From Streptomyces sp. KL109B (GTDB lineage: Bacteria; Actinomycetota; Actinomycetes; Streptomycetales; Streptomycetaceae), in NCBI RefSeq assembly GCF_030766935.1, contig NZ_JASERL010000003.1, positions 558,001 through 622,000 on the forward strand: a DNA stretch of 64,000 nt, read 5' to 3'. A program made the translations under genes and the position numbers. Below, one piece after another: positions 42,581-49,742 of this stretch (its first letter is position 1; every line of letters begins with the position of its first letter). The notes below the pieces were generated by a model. That model saw only the letters and a program-made list of their open reading frames with translations, searched no databases and had not been told where the DNA came from.

Positions 42581-42874
42581 TCAGAACTCGTAGTCGGCGA
42601 TCACCCACGTGGCGAACTCGCGCCACATGGCGACGCCCTCCTGGTGCGCGGGGTGCTCGATGTACCGCTTCAGGGCCTCGGTGTCCTCGACGGCCGAGTT
42701 GATCGCGAAGTCGTAGGCGATCGGCCGGTCGGTGATGTTCCAGTCGCACTCCCAGAACGTCAGCTCCGGGATCTTCTCGCCCAGCGCGCGGAAGGCCTCG
42801 ACACCGGCGGCCACGCGCGGTTCGTCACGGCTCACGCCGTCGTTGAGCTTGAAGAGGACCAGATGGCGGATCAC
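42581..42874 (-). CDS. Dabb (stress-responsive A/B barrel) domain protein
   Basis: A 97-residue protein consisting of one Dabb domain (MIRHLVLFKLNDGVSRDEPRVAAGVEAFRALGEKIPELTFWECDWNITDRPIAYDFAINSAVEDTEALKRYIEHPAHQEG). The family folds as a dimeric alpha-beta barrel and includes small enzymes and stress proteins; no substrate can be read here. It lies downstream of a small membrane protein gene in the same direction. Confidence 0.85.
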   Translation of the reverse strand: MIRHLVLFKLNDGVSRDEPRVAAGVEAFRALGEKIPELTFWECDWNITDRPIAYDFAINSAVEDTEALKRYIEHPAHQEGVAMWREFATWVIADYEF

Positions 42875-42889
42875 GGATGCTCCCTGGGG

Positions 42890-43063
42890 CTACTTCCCAC
42901 CGTTGACGACCCAGGTCATGAAGTCGCCTATGGACTGGGCGGCGGACGATACGCCTTCGAACCCTATCTGGACGTAGTCGGCGGCCTTGGCGGGGTCGGT
43001 GATGATCACGTAGAGCACGAAGACCACCCCCACGAAGAGCGCGATCTTCTTCGACTGCACCAC
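42890..43063 (-). CDS. 57-residue single-pass membrane protein
   Basis: GTG 43063 (followed by a second GTG) with GGGGAGG upstream opens a 57-codon frame. It begins MVQSKKIALFVGVVFVLYVI, a basic start and one membrane helix, and continues TDPAKAADYVQIGFEG...QSIGDFMTWVVNGGK. The domain order suggests a membrane-anchored peptide with an amphipathic C-terminal helix. It ends 16 bp before the Dabb gene, probably the same transcript. The function is unknown. Confidence 0.7.
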   Translation of the reverse strand: MVQSKKIALFVGVVFVLYVIITDPAKAADYVQIGFEGVSSAAQSIGDFMTWVVNGGK

Positions 43064-43282
43064 GATGGCCTCCCCGTGCCCGCGTCCGTAACCCCTGTGG
43101 CCCCTGTTTGCCGGCGGTGAGTCTAACGCGGGCGATCACTCATGTGACTTTTAAGGACCAACGGCCTCCTGTTATGGGTCCTTTGCCGCCGCTCCGAGCC
43201 CCCGCAAAGGCGCAGGATTGGTGATGAGCCCGGAGGGTCTGGCAGGAATCCGAAGGGCTGGGACGTGACCCCGACTGCGGGG

Positions 43283-43377
43283 TCCGCGCCGCGGCTTCCC
43301 CCCAGAAGCGGCGCGGGCTACGGGAGTCCGTCCTCATCGGGGGGAGTGGTTTGTCCCCCCGATACCACTCCCCCCGT
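43283..43377 (+). ncRNA. 6C RNA
   Basis: Two adjacent strong hairpins each carry a run of six C in the loop, the defining feature of the actinobacterial 6C RNA motif. Hairpin 1 (about 43284-43316) pairs CCGCGCC/GGCGCGG and GCTTC/GAAGC around CCCCCC. Hairpin 2 pairs GGGGGGAGTGGT (43339-43350) with ACCACTCCCCCC (43364-43375) around a loop containing CCCCCC. The C-runs identify the plus strand as the RNA. The promoter is presumably in the structured sequence between 43130 and 43280. Confidence 0.85.
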
Positions 43378-43508
43378 CCCGAACGGGACGTGAAGGCTCC
43401 GGCACCTTTCGACGGGTGTCGGGGCTTTTCCGTGTTTCGGTCTTCACTCGCCGTGCCGGCGCAGGATCATGGGCGCGCCTACAGGACGAGCGCGAGGAGA
43501 GACAACCC

Positions 43509-43805
43509 ATGGCCAACCAGACCCAGGCCCTCGGAAGAGGCGTCACCACAGGTGCGGAGAGCTTCTGGTACATCCTCGGGTGCATCTCGTTCGGAGCCGC
43601 CTACTTCGCGAAGGTCCCCACGAAGAAGGCCCTCAGCGAGTACGGGCTCTGCGAGATGACCAGCGCCGAGAAGTTCTGGTACGTGCTGCAGAACATCTGC
43701 TTCGGCTCCGGCTACCTGGCCAAGGTCCCGGTGAAGAAGGCGCTGTCCGAGGTCCGCCTCGGAGGCGAGCAGCAGCAGTACCAGTACCCGCAGCAGGCCG
43801 GCTGA
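43509..43805 (+). CDS. small protein with tandem internal duplication
   Basis: A 98-residue protein made of two copies of a ~30-residue unit: AESFWYILGCISFGAAYFAK with VPTKKALSE, then AEKFWYVLQNICFGSGYLAK with VPVKKALSE. A Gln/Tyr-rich tail follows. Each unit has an amphipathic aromatic segment with one Cys and a basic VPxKKALSE end, suggesting membrane-surface association or a self-assembling hairpin. I do not recognise a family. It follows the 6C RNA by about 130 bp. Confidence 0.7.
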   Translation: MANQTQALGRGVTTGAESFWYILGCISFGAAYFAKVPTKKALSEYGLCEMTSAEKFWYVLQNICFGSGYLAKVPVKKALSEVRLGGEQQQYQYPQQAG

Positions 43806-43844
43806 GCGAGCGGTCGAGCGCGGCCGAACGCGGCCGGGCAACGC

Positions 43845-43877
43845 GAAGGGGCGGATCCTTTTCGGATCCGCCCCTTC
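43845..43877. terminator. terminator after the duplicated small protein gene
   Basis: GAAGGGGCGGATCC and GGATCCGCCCCTTC form a perfect 14-bp stem with loop TTTTC. It also serves the leftward tRNA-Ser on the other side. Confidence 0.85.
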
Positions 43878-43886
43878 GTCTGTGAG

Positions 43887-43971
43887 CGGTAGCGGAGGGA
43901 TTTGAACCCTCGGAGAGTTTCCCCTCACTCGCTTTCGAGGCGAGCTCCTTCGGCCGCTCGGACACGCTACC
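43887..43971 (-). tRNA. tRNA-Ser(CGA)
   Basis: This 85-nt class II tRNA on the minus strand has acceptor stem GGTAGCG/CGCTACC with discriminator G. Anticodon loop CTCGAAA gives CGA, reading UCG. The long variable arm (TGAGGGGAAACTCTC region) and T-arm are intact. Confidence 0.95.
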
Positions 43972-43981
43972 GAGAGGAACT

Positions 43982-44524
43982 CTAGCCCATGGTGGGCCGT
44001 GGTCCGAAATCCGTATCCCTGAAGAAGCGGGTGAGGGGCTCGGCGCACTCCCGCGCGAGTACTCCGGAGACCACTTCGGGCCTGTGGTTGAGCCGTCGAT
44101 CGCGGATCACGTCCCACAGCGAACCGGCCGCGCCCGCCTTCTCGTCGAGGGCTCCGTAGACGACCCGGTCGACGCGGGACTGCACGAGGGCGCCCGCGCA
44201 CATCGTGCACGGCTCCAGGGTGACGACGAGCGTGCACCCCGTGAGCCGCCACTCGCCCACCTCCCGCGCGGCCCTGCGCAGCGCCAGTACCTCGGCGTGC
44301 GCGGTCGGATCGCCGGTCAGCTCGCGTTCGTTGTGCGCTCGGGCGAGCACCGTGGTCCCGTCCGGCGCCAGGACGACGGCGCCGACGGGCACATCGCCGC
44401 CCGCCGCGGCGAGCCCGGCCTCGGCCAGGGCGAGCCGCATGGACGGCGACCACGGGTCTCGTACGGGATCGGGGACGGCGGCGGCGTCGGGGGCGGGGCC
44501 GGGAACGGGGTCGGAGGGTGTCAC
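43982..44524 (-). CDS. tadA: tRNA adenosine(34) deaminase TadA
   Basis: A 180-residue cytidine-deaminase-fold enzyme that converts A34 of tRNA-Arg(ACG) to inosine; its substrate tRNA is encoded at 23381. The zinc motif HAE ([13 protein letters not shown]) with the proton-shuttling Glu and PCxxC ([16 protein letters not shown]) are complete, and [19 protein letters not shown] is typical. The first ~28 residues are a Pro/Asp-rich extension; ATG 44440 would give a more compact protein. Confidence 0.93.
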   Translation of the reverse strand: MTPSDPVPGPAPDAAAVPDPVRDPWSPSMRLALAEAGLAAAGGDVPVGAVVLAPDGTTVLARAHNERELTGDPTAHAEVLALRRAAREVGEWRLTGCTLVVTLEPCTMCAGALVQSRVDRVVYGALDEKAGAAGSLWDVIRDRRLNHRPEVVSGVLARECAEPLTRFFRDTDFGPRPTMG

Positions 44525-44549
44525 GGCGAGGAATCTATCGCCGCGTCGG

Positions 44550-45107
44550 TCAGCGCACCGTTTCGAGGACCTCCGACGCTCCCAGGGCGTCGGCGATCTC
44601 GCCCAGCGCGTCCGCCCCGTCGAGGGTGAGCAGTTCCTTCTCGGGGACGCCCAGGTCGGCGAGGACCTCGCTGTCGCCGAGCGGGCCGGGCGGGACCACC
44701 TCGGCGCCCGCGTCCTCCTCCTCCTCGGCCCCGTCCTCGTCGTCCGGTTCGCCGTCCTCCGTACCGTCCAGGTTCAGGGCGTCCAGGTCGTCGACCGCGT
44801 CCGAGCCGTCCGGGGCCTTGCCGAGCAGTTCGTCGGTGAGCAGGATCTCGCCGTAGCTGCTGCGGGCGGCCGCGGCCGCGTCGGAGATGTAGATGCGAGG
44901 GTCCTCCTCGCCGTCCACGCGGACGACGCCGAACCACGCGTCCTCTTGTTCGATGAAGACGAGGACCGTGTCGTCCTCTGCGCCGGCCTCGGCCGCCGCC
45001 TCGCGGGCCAGGTCGGACAGGTCCGACAGGGTCTCCACGTCGTCGAGCTCTGTGTCGCTCGCTTCCCACCCGTCTTCGGTGCGCGCGAGCAGTGCGGCGA
45101 AGTACAC
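44550..45107 (-). CDS. tRNA adenosine deaminase-associated protein
   Basis: A 185-residue, strongly acidic protein ([30 protein letters not shown]...[34 protein letters not shown]) followed by an Asp/Glu-rich low-complexity stretch and a C-terminal helical end. Actinobacterial proteins of this kind are named after their constant position beside tadA. The molecular role is unknown. It is transcribed toward tadA with a 25-bp gap, so the two are probably one operon. GGGAGAG precedes GTG 45107. Confidence 0.82.
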   Translation of the reverse strand: MYFAALLARTEDGWEASDTELDDVETLSDLSDLAREAAAEAGAEDDTVLVFIEQEDAWFGVVRVDGEEDPRIYISDAAAAARSSYGEILLTDELLGKAPDGSDAVDDLDALNLDGTEDGEPDDEDGAEEEEDAGAEVVPPGPLGDSEVLADLGVPEKELLTLDGADALGEIADALGASEVLETVR

Positions 45108-45301
45108 CGTGACTCTCCCACTGGTCTCAGGTGTGCCGGTCGGGATTCCCCCCGGCGGGGTTGTGGAGGCGGGGAGTGCAGTTCAAGCCCCGCCCACTCG
45201 GAATCGTGGCAGAAAGTCCGGCTCCAAGAGAGGTCTTCCGCGCGCTGTGTTCGTGGCGCGTCCTTCGCGGGGTCCTTCGGCGGGGCGACCGACGGGGCTC
45301 G

Positions 45302-45634
45302 TCACCAGCGAAACGTGCGCATGCGCATCTGCTGTCGCATCCGTGCCGCCCGGGCGCGGCGCGGCTGGACCCGGGCGCGCAGCTCCCGCGCCTCCGTCAG
45401 CTCGCGCAGGAAGAGGGCGCGCCTGCGCCTGCGCTCGGCGTCGGTCTCCGGGCCTGACCCGGAGTCCGGGGGCGGGTCGGGCTCCGCCGCCTTCGGCTCC
45501 CGCTCCGGTCCCGTACCGACTGCCTTCGGCTCCCGCTCCGGTCCCGTACCGACTGCCTTCGGCTCCCGCTCCGGTCCGGCTGCGGCCCCCCGCGACCCCC
45601 GGTCGGGCCGTGCTCGACGCTGCTCGTCCGCCAT
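45302..45634 (-). CDS. hypothetical basic protein with 11-residue repeats
   Basis: A 110-residue protein. The N-terminal half contains nearly three copies of [11 protein letters not shown] (33-bp DNA repeat at about 45491-45580). The C-terminal half is Arg-rich ([44 protein letters not shown]) and probably one long basic helix that could bind nucleic acid. It is divergent from upp. No function is known to me. Confidence 0.6.
   Translation of the reverse strand: MADEQRRARPDRGSRGAAAGPEREPKAVGTGPEREPKAVGTGPEREPKAAEPDPPPDSGSGPETDAERRRRRALFLRELTEARELRARVQPRRARAARMRQQMRMRTFRW
45491..45580. repeat. 33-bp tandem repeat
   Basis: The unit beginning TTCGGCTCCCGCTCCGGTCC is present nearly three times, the first two identical, inside the basic protein gene. 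The reading frame is kept because 33 is divisible by three. Confidence 0.85.
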
Positions 45635-45764
45635 CGGCCACACCACCCCAGTCCGCCCAGTCGGCTCCTGTTCGGCGAGTCCTTTCCACCTTCCCCCCGG
45701 ACCGGCCGTTGATGCCACCGCGCGGGGGAGCGGGCGGCTCCGTGACCCGGTTACTGTTGAGGAC

Positions 45765-46400
45765 ATGCGGATCCACGTCGTCGACCACCCGCTGGTGGCG
45801 CACAAACTCACCACTCTGCGCGACAAGCGCACCGACTCCCCGACCTTCCGGCGCCTCGCCGACGAGCTGGTCACCCTGCTCGCGTACGAGGCGACCCGGG
45901 ACGTGCGCACCGACCAGGTCGACCTCGACACCCCCGTCGCGCGGACGACCGGCGTCAAGCTGTCCTACCCGCGCCCGCTGGTGGTGCCGATCCTGCGCGC
46001 CGGCCTCGGCATGCTCGACGGCATGGTGCGCCTCCTGCCGACCGCCGAGGTGGGCTTCCTCGGCATGGTCCGCAACGAGGAGACGCTGCAGGCGTCCACG
46101 TACGCGACGCGGATGCCGGACGACCTCTCCGGCCGCCAGGTGTACGTCCTGGACCCGATGCTCGCCACGGGCGGCACGCTCGTCGCGGCGATCCAGGAGC
46201 TCATCAAGCGCGGCGCCGACGACGTCACGGCCGTGGTGCTGCTCGCCGCCCCCGAGGGCGTCGAGGTCATGGAGCGCGAGCTGGCCGGCACCCCGGTCAC
46301 CGTCGTGACGGCCTCGGTCGACGAGCGGCTCAACGAGAACGGGTACATCATCCCGGGCCTCGGCGACGCGGGGGACCGGATGTACGGCGCGGCCGAGTAG
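45765..46400 (+). CDS. upp: uracil phosphoribosyltransferase
   Basis: A 211-residue enzyme that makes UMP from uracil and PRPP (pyrimidine salvage). The family beginning [20 protein letters not shown], the substrate region [21 protein letters not shown], the PRPP loop [18 protein letters not shown] and the uracil-binding [16 protein letters not shown] are complete. It is monocistronic, with a 24-bp perfect hairpin right after it. Confidence 0.95.
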   Translation: MRIHVVDHPLVAHKLTTLRDKRTDSPTFRRLADELVTLLAYEATRDVRTDQVDLDTPVARTTGVKLSYPRPLVVPILRAGLGMLDGMVRLLPTAEVGFLGMVRNEETLQASTYATRMPDDLSGRQVYVLDPMLATGGTLVAAIQELIKRGADDVTAVVLLAAPEGVEVMERELAGTPVTVVTASVDERLNENGYIIPGLGDAGDRMYGAAE

Positions 46401-46412
46401 AGACTTTCCTAC

Positions 46413-46463
46413 GAGAAGGGCCGGGTCCACGAACGCGGAGCGTTCGTGGACCCGGCCCTTCTC
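46413..46463. terminator. long perfect terminator between upp and the LytR_C gene
   Basis: A 24-bp perfect stem (46413-46436 with 46440-46463) around the triloop GGA. It sits between convergent genes and should work in both directions. Confidence 0.9.
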
Positions 46464-46469
46464 TTCGTC

Positions 46470-47120
46470 CTACCGGCAGCCCGCGGACGCGCTCGGCTCC
46501 GGCTTCGGGTGGCTGAGCGCGGTCAGCGCCTTGTCGGCGGCCGGCTTCTTCGTGAGCTTCTTGAAGCCGGAGCCGATGATCAGGTCGACCTCGGTCGGCT
46601 TCGTGCGCTTGTCCGTCTTCAGGTCGGCGCCGGTCAGCTGCGTGCCGAGCACCGGGAGCGCGGCGTCGGTGGCCGCGGAGGCGCCGAGCAGTATGCCGGG
46701 CCCCTTGACCTTCTTGTCGTAGGCCTTCGTGGCGTTGCCCACGTCGCCGATCTTGAAGCCGCGCTTCTTCAGCTCGTCCGCGGTGTCCTTGGCGAGGCCG
46801 CCGCGGGCGGTGGCGTTCAGGACGTTCACGGTGATGTCGGAGGGCTTCGGCAGCTTCTGCGCCGCCTTGCCCGGGGAGGGCGAGGCGCTCGGCTTCTTCT
46901 CGCAGGCGCCCGACTTCGCCCCCGCGGCGCTGGCCTTGTCGCCGCCCGTGAACACGTCGACCAACTGGAACGAGCCCCAGCCGATCAGGGCGATCGCGGC
47001 GACGGACGCGACGACCGCGAGCACGATCCTGCTGCGCGGGCGACCGCGCCGCATGCGGGGGTACTTGTCCCCTGTGATGCGGTACTTGCCGCCCATGCCG
47101 GGTGGAGTGAGCATGCTCAT
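46470..47120 (-). CDS. membrane-anchored LytR_C domain protein
   Basis: A 216-residue protein. A cytoplasmic basic N-terminus (YPRMRRGRPRSRI) precedes one helix (VLAVVASVAAIALIGWGSF). An extracellular Ser/Pro/Lys linker leads to a LytR_C domain (ITVNVLNATARGGLAKDTADELKKRGFKIGDVGNA...PTEVDLIIGSGFKKL). LytR_C domains accompany cell-wall glycopolymer ligases; here there is no LCP catalytic domain, so it is an accessory envelope protein. Confidence 0.85.
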   Translation of the reverse strand: MSMLTPPGMGGKYRITGDKYPRMRRGRPRSRIVLAVVASVAAIALIGWGSFQLVDVFTGGDKASAAGAKSGACEKKPSASPSPGKAAQKLPKPSDITVNVLNATARGGLAKDTADELKKRGFKIGDVGNATKAYDKKVKGPGILLGASAATDAALPVLGTQLTGADLKTDKRTKPTEVDLIIGSGFKKLTKKPAADKALTALSHPKPEPSASAGCR

Positions 47121-47257
47121 GGGCGCAGCGTAATGCTGTGCGGCGACGATGCCTATTAAATGATCACGGTCAGTCGCTCAGTCCAACCCAAAAGGGCCAA
47201 TACGGACTTGAGGCGCCGTCAGCCGGGCACGAAGATCGGCCGGGGTTCAGCCGAGGA

Positions 47258-47554
47258 TCAGCCGAGTTCGAGGACGCGGGCGTGCAGCACCTGGCGCTGC
47301 TGGAGCGCGGCGCGCACGGCGCGGTGCAGCCCGTCCTCCAGGTACAGATCGCCCTGCCACTTCACGACATGGGCGAAGAGATCGCCGTAGAACGTCGAGT
47401 CCTCGGCGAGCAGGGTCTCCAGATCGAGCTGGCCCTTGGTCGTCACCAGCTGATCGAGGCGGACCGGGCGCGGCGCGACGTCCGCCCACTGCCGGGTGCT
47501 TTCCCGGCCGTGGTCGGGGTACGGCCGGCCGTTTCCGATGCGCTTGAAGATCAC
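47258..47554 (-). CDS. VapB-like family protein (antitoxin-type), no toxin partner
   Basis: A 98-residue protein (MIFKRIGNGRPYPDHGRE, LDQLVTTKGQLDLETLLAEDS, VVKWQGDLYLEDGLHRAVRAALQQRQVLHARVLELG). Highly conserved actinobacterial proteins like this are often labelled VapB-family antitoxin. There is no ribbon-helix-helix start that I can recognise and no PIN-domain toxin gene beside it, so the toxin-antitoxin label is doubtful. It may be a ParB/sulfiredoxin-like or other housekeeping protein. Confidence 0.65.
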   Translation of the reverse strand: MIFKRIGNGRPYPDHGRESTRQWADVAPRPVRLDQLVTTKGQLDLETLLAEDSTFYGDLFAHVVKWQGDLYLEDGLHRAVRAALQQRQVLHARVLELG

Positions 47555-47759
47555 ACGGAAAGCCTACCGGGCGAGGCTCTCCGGGCGCAGCCTTGGGGAC
47601 GCAGTGCGACGTCGGTAAATAACGTGCTTAACCGGTGCCAACCAGGTCCAGTCGAGCCGTTCACAGGGGCCTGAAATGAGTGGCGCCGCACGTGAGTTGG
47701 TCGAAAGGAGGCGTGTCGGCGGCACTTCCGGGGTAGTGGCGCTCGCCGCGTTGACGGAC

Positions 47760-47794
47760 GGCTCCCCGCGCCCGGTGCGAGGGCGCGGGGAGCC
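47760..47794. terminator. hairpin upstream of the 43-residue protein stop
   Basis: GGCTCCCCGCGCCC and GGGCGCGGGGAGCC form a 14-bp stem with loop GGTGCGA. It ends five bases before the stop codon of the leftward small gene and should terminate it. Confidence 0.75.
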
Positions 47795-47798
47795 GACT

Positions 47799-47930
47799 TC
47801 AGCGGGCGTCCTTCTTACGCCGCGGGGGCTGGTCCTGAGGAGCGGCGGGCGGGGGCGTCCGCTCCTTCGCGGCACGCGCGGCCTCCGCGCGCATCAGGGC
47901 GCGCAGCAGCGCGTAAGGGTCCTTGGGCAT
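47799..47930 (-). CDS. 43-residue basic protein
   Basis: A short frame MPKDPYALLRALMRAEAARA... ending PQDQPPRRKKDAR: an amphipathic helix followed by a Pro/basic tail. GGAAGG lies upstream of ATG 47930, and a terminator hairpin lies right after the stop, which supports expression. Not recognised. Confidence 0.5.
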   Translation of the reverse strand: MPKDPYALLRALMRAEAARAAKERTPPPAAPQDQPPRRKKDAR

Positions 47931-47988
47931 GGGGGTGCCGTCCTTCCGACGTCGTGCGTGAGTACGAACAGGTCCGGGGCGGGACCTG

Positions 47989-48333
47989 TCAGCAGCGCAG
48001 GACGACGGTGCGCAGGGCGCGGTGGAACGGCGGTGCGGGGTGCGCCGCGGTGTCGGGGCGCGAGACGAGCAGGGGGCACGGCGGGGCGCTCGGCGGCGGA
48101 GCCGTGAGAAGCCGGACCGGGTGGCCCGTGGGAAGCCGGAGCGCCTCATCGGAGGCGTCCCGGGAGCCCTCGCCCGGCTCGCAGGAGGAGGCGACGGCGG
48201 CGGGCGGCGGCGCCGATGCCTCGGCGGGGGCGACGCCGAGCGGCGCGAGCAGCAGCGCGACCACCAGCACGAGCGCACGCGCCATGGCCCGGACACGGGG
48301 TCCCGGCCCGGCGGCGGACACGGCGGCACTCAT
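47989..48333 (-). CDS. small secreted or membrane protein of unknown function
   Basis: A 114-residue protein with an N-terminal signal sequence (VRAMARALVLVVALLLAPLGVAPAEASA). The short mature part has Cys in SSCEPGEG, PPCPLL and the final VVLRC. No domain is recognised. ATG 48333 or the internal ATG at VRAMARAL (48288) could start it. It lies 58 bp upstream of the 43-residue gene in the same direction. Confidence 0.5.
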   Translation of the reverse strand: MSAAVSAAGPGPRVRAMARALVLVVALLLAPLGVAPAEASAPPPAAVASSCEPGEGSRDASDEALRLPTGHPVRLLTAPPPSAPPCPLLVSRPDTAAHPAPPFHRALRTVVLRC

Positions 48334-48445
48334 GCCCCGTCATCTGCCCACCCCCGACCACGACGTGATCCACACACCCCCAGATCCGCCCTCACGGGTT
48401 ACCGCCCCCGCACCCGGCTGACACACCTTTCAGCCCCGCCCGGCA

Positions 48446-48645
48446 ACGACAGCCCCGCCGGCGTTTGAGGCGCGGGGTCCGGGGCAGCGCCCCGTGTCCG
48501 TAACGCCGGTTCGGCAAATCCAGCCTCGCCGGCGTTTGAGGCGCGGGGTCCGGGGCGGAGCCCCGTGTCCGTAACGCCGGTTCGGCAAATCCAGCCTCGC
48601 CGGCGCTTGAGGCGCGGGGTCCGGGGCAGCGCCCCGCGACGCCCA
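48446..48645 (-). repeat. three-unit array of the dispersed GC-rich repeat
   Basis: Three units of about 72 bp. Each has a CCTCGCCGGCG-TTTGAGG hairpin, a GGTCCGGGGC(A/G)G(C/A)GCC CCG hairpin and a linker TCCGTAACGCCGGTTCGGCA. It fills most of the ~350-bp gap between the secreted-protein gene and the HhH-GPD gene, where no gene is visible. Orientation matches the 34.4 kb copy. Confidence 0.88.
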
Positions 48646-48682
48646 CCACGGCTCCGCCGAAGTCAGCCCGCCCAGCCCCCGG

Positions 48683-49273
48683 CTACTTCGCCGCCTTCGC
48701 CGCCGCCTTCATCTCCTGCTTGTGCGCCCGCACCTTCGTAAGGGACTCGGGCCCGGTGATGTCGGCGACCGAGCGATACGCCTTCGGCTCCCCGTACGCC
48801 CCCGCCGCCTCCCGCCACCCACTCGGCCGCACCCCGAGCTGCTTGCCGAGCAGGGCCAGGAAGATCTGGGCCTTCTGCTTGCCGAAGCCGGGCAGGTCGT
48901 TGAGGCGCCGCAGCACCTCCTTGCCGGTGTCCACGCCCTCCCACACGGCCGTCGCGTCCCCCTCGTAGTGCTCGACGAGGTACTGGCACAGCTGCTGCAC
49001 CCGCTTCGCCATGGACCCGGGGTAGCGGTGCACGGCCGGCTTCTCGGAGAGGAGCGCGGCGAAGGCCTCGGGGTCCCGGGCGGCGATCTCGTACGCGTCG
49101 AGGTCGTCGACGCCCATGCGCGTGGCGATGGTGCGCGGGCCCGCGAACGCCCACTCCATGGGGACCTGCTGGTCGAGCAGCATCCCGACGAGCGCGGCGA
49201 GCGGGCTGCGGCCGAGGAGTTCGTCGGCGGCGGGTTCCTGGGCGAGGTGGAGGGTGACGTTCATACGGCTCAT
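48683..49273 (-). CDS. HhH-GPD superfamily base-excision DNA repair protein
   Basis: A 196-residue protein with the helix-hairpin-helix LPGFGKQKAQIFLALLGKQLG and an upstream helical region (ALVGMLLDQQVPMEWAFAGPRTIATRMG). In place of the usual catalytic VDVH-Asp is a divergent SVADITG...; no iron-sulfur cysteines are present. It is probably a DNA glycosylase-like protein whose lesion is unknown. The C-terminus is Lys/Ala-rich. MSR at 49273 or MNV at 49264 can start it. Confidence 0.8.
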   Translation of the reverse strand: MSRMNVTLHLAQEPAADELLGRSPLAALVGMLLDQQVPMEWAFAGPRTIATRMGVDDLDAYEIAARDPEAFAALLSEKPAVHRYPGSMAKRVQQLCQYLVEHYEGDATAVWEGVDTGKEVLRRLNDLPGFGKQKAQIFLALLGKQLGVRPSGWREAAGAYGEPKAYRSVADITGPESLTKVRAHKQEMKAAAKAAK

Positions 49274-49349
49274 GCGTAGATCATCGCGTCCGCCACGATC
49301 GGCGGCCACCGCGTCGCATGGCCGCGCCGTCCGAGGTAACCCTGTCGTC

Positions 49350-49691
49350 ATGGCTTCCACGACACCGGCCCCGTACGATCTCGCCGCCCTCGCCGACGAC
49401 CACCTGACGGCCGCCCGCAAGGCCGAGCACGGCCGCAGCGCCGAACTCCTGATCAAGGAGGACCCGCTGCTGCGGCAGAGCGTCATCGCGCTCACCGAGG
49501 GCAGCAACCTGGAGGAGCACAACGCCCCGCCCGCGGCCACCCTCCAGGTGCTGCGCGGCCGGGTCCGCCTCACCGCGGTCTCCGGGGACGTCGTCCTCAC
49601 GCAGGGGCAGTTGCACCCGATCCCGCAGGAGAAGCACGGCCTCGTCGCGCTCACGGACGCCGCCGTGCTGTTGACGGCGGTCACCGCCTGA
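49350..49691 (+). CDS. small cupin-domain protein
   Basis: A 113-residue single-cupin protein (LTEGSNLEEHNAPPAATLQVLRGRVRLTAVSGDVVLTQGQLHPIPQEKHGLVALTDAAVLLT). The metal motif is reduced to EEHN and a later His (KHGL), so one metal could still bind. The function is unknown. It starts at ATG 49350, divergent from the HhH-GPD gene. Confidence 0.78.
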   Translation: MASTTPAPYDLAALADDHLTAARKAEHGRSAELLIKEDPLLRQSVIALTEGSNLEEHNAPPAATLQVLRGRVRLTAVSGDVVLTQGQLHPIPQEKHGLVALTDAAVLLTAVTA

Positions 49692-49742
49692 CCTGATCGT
49701 GTTCCCGTCGCTTCCGCGGGAACTGCGCTAAGGGGTGCGGGC

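Noticed and set aside
43130..43280. Possible c-di-AMP (ydaO-type) riboswitch before the 6C hairpins
   Set aside because: The region is structured, but I could not align the conserved ydaO elements; the 6C RNA explains the strongest hairpins.
47676..48107. 143-codon plus-strand frame in the region after the VapB-like gene
   Set aside because: Arg/Gly-rich product running through a terminator hairpin and against two better-supported minus-strand frames.
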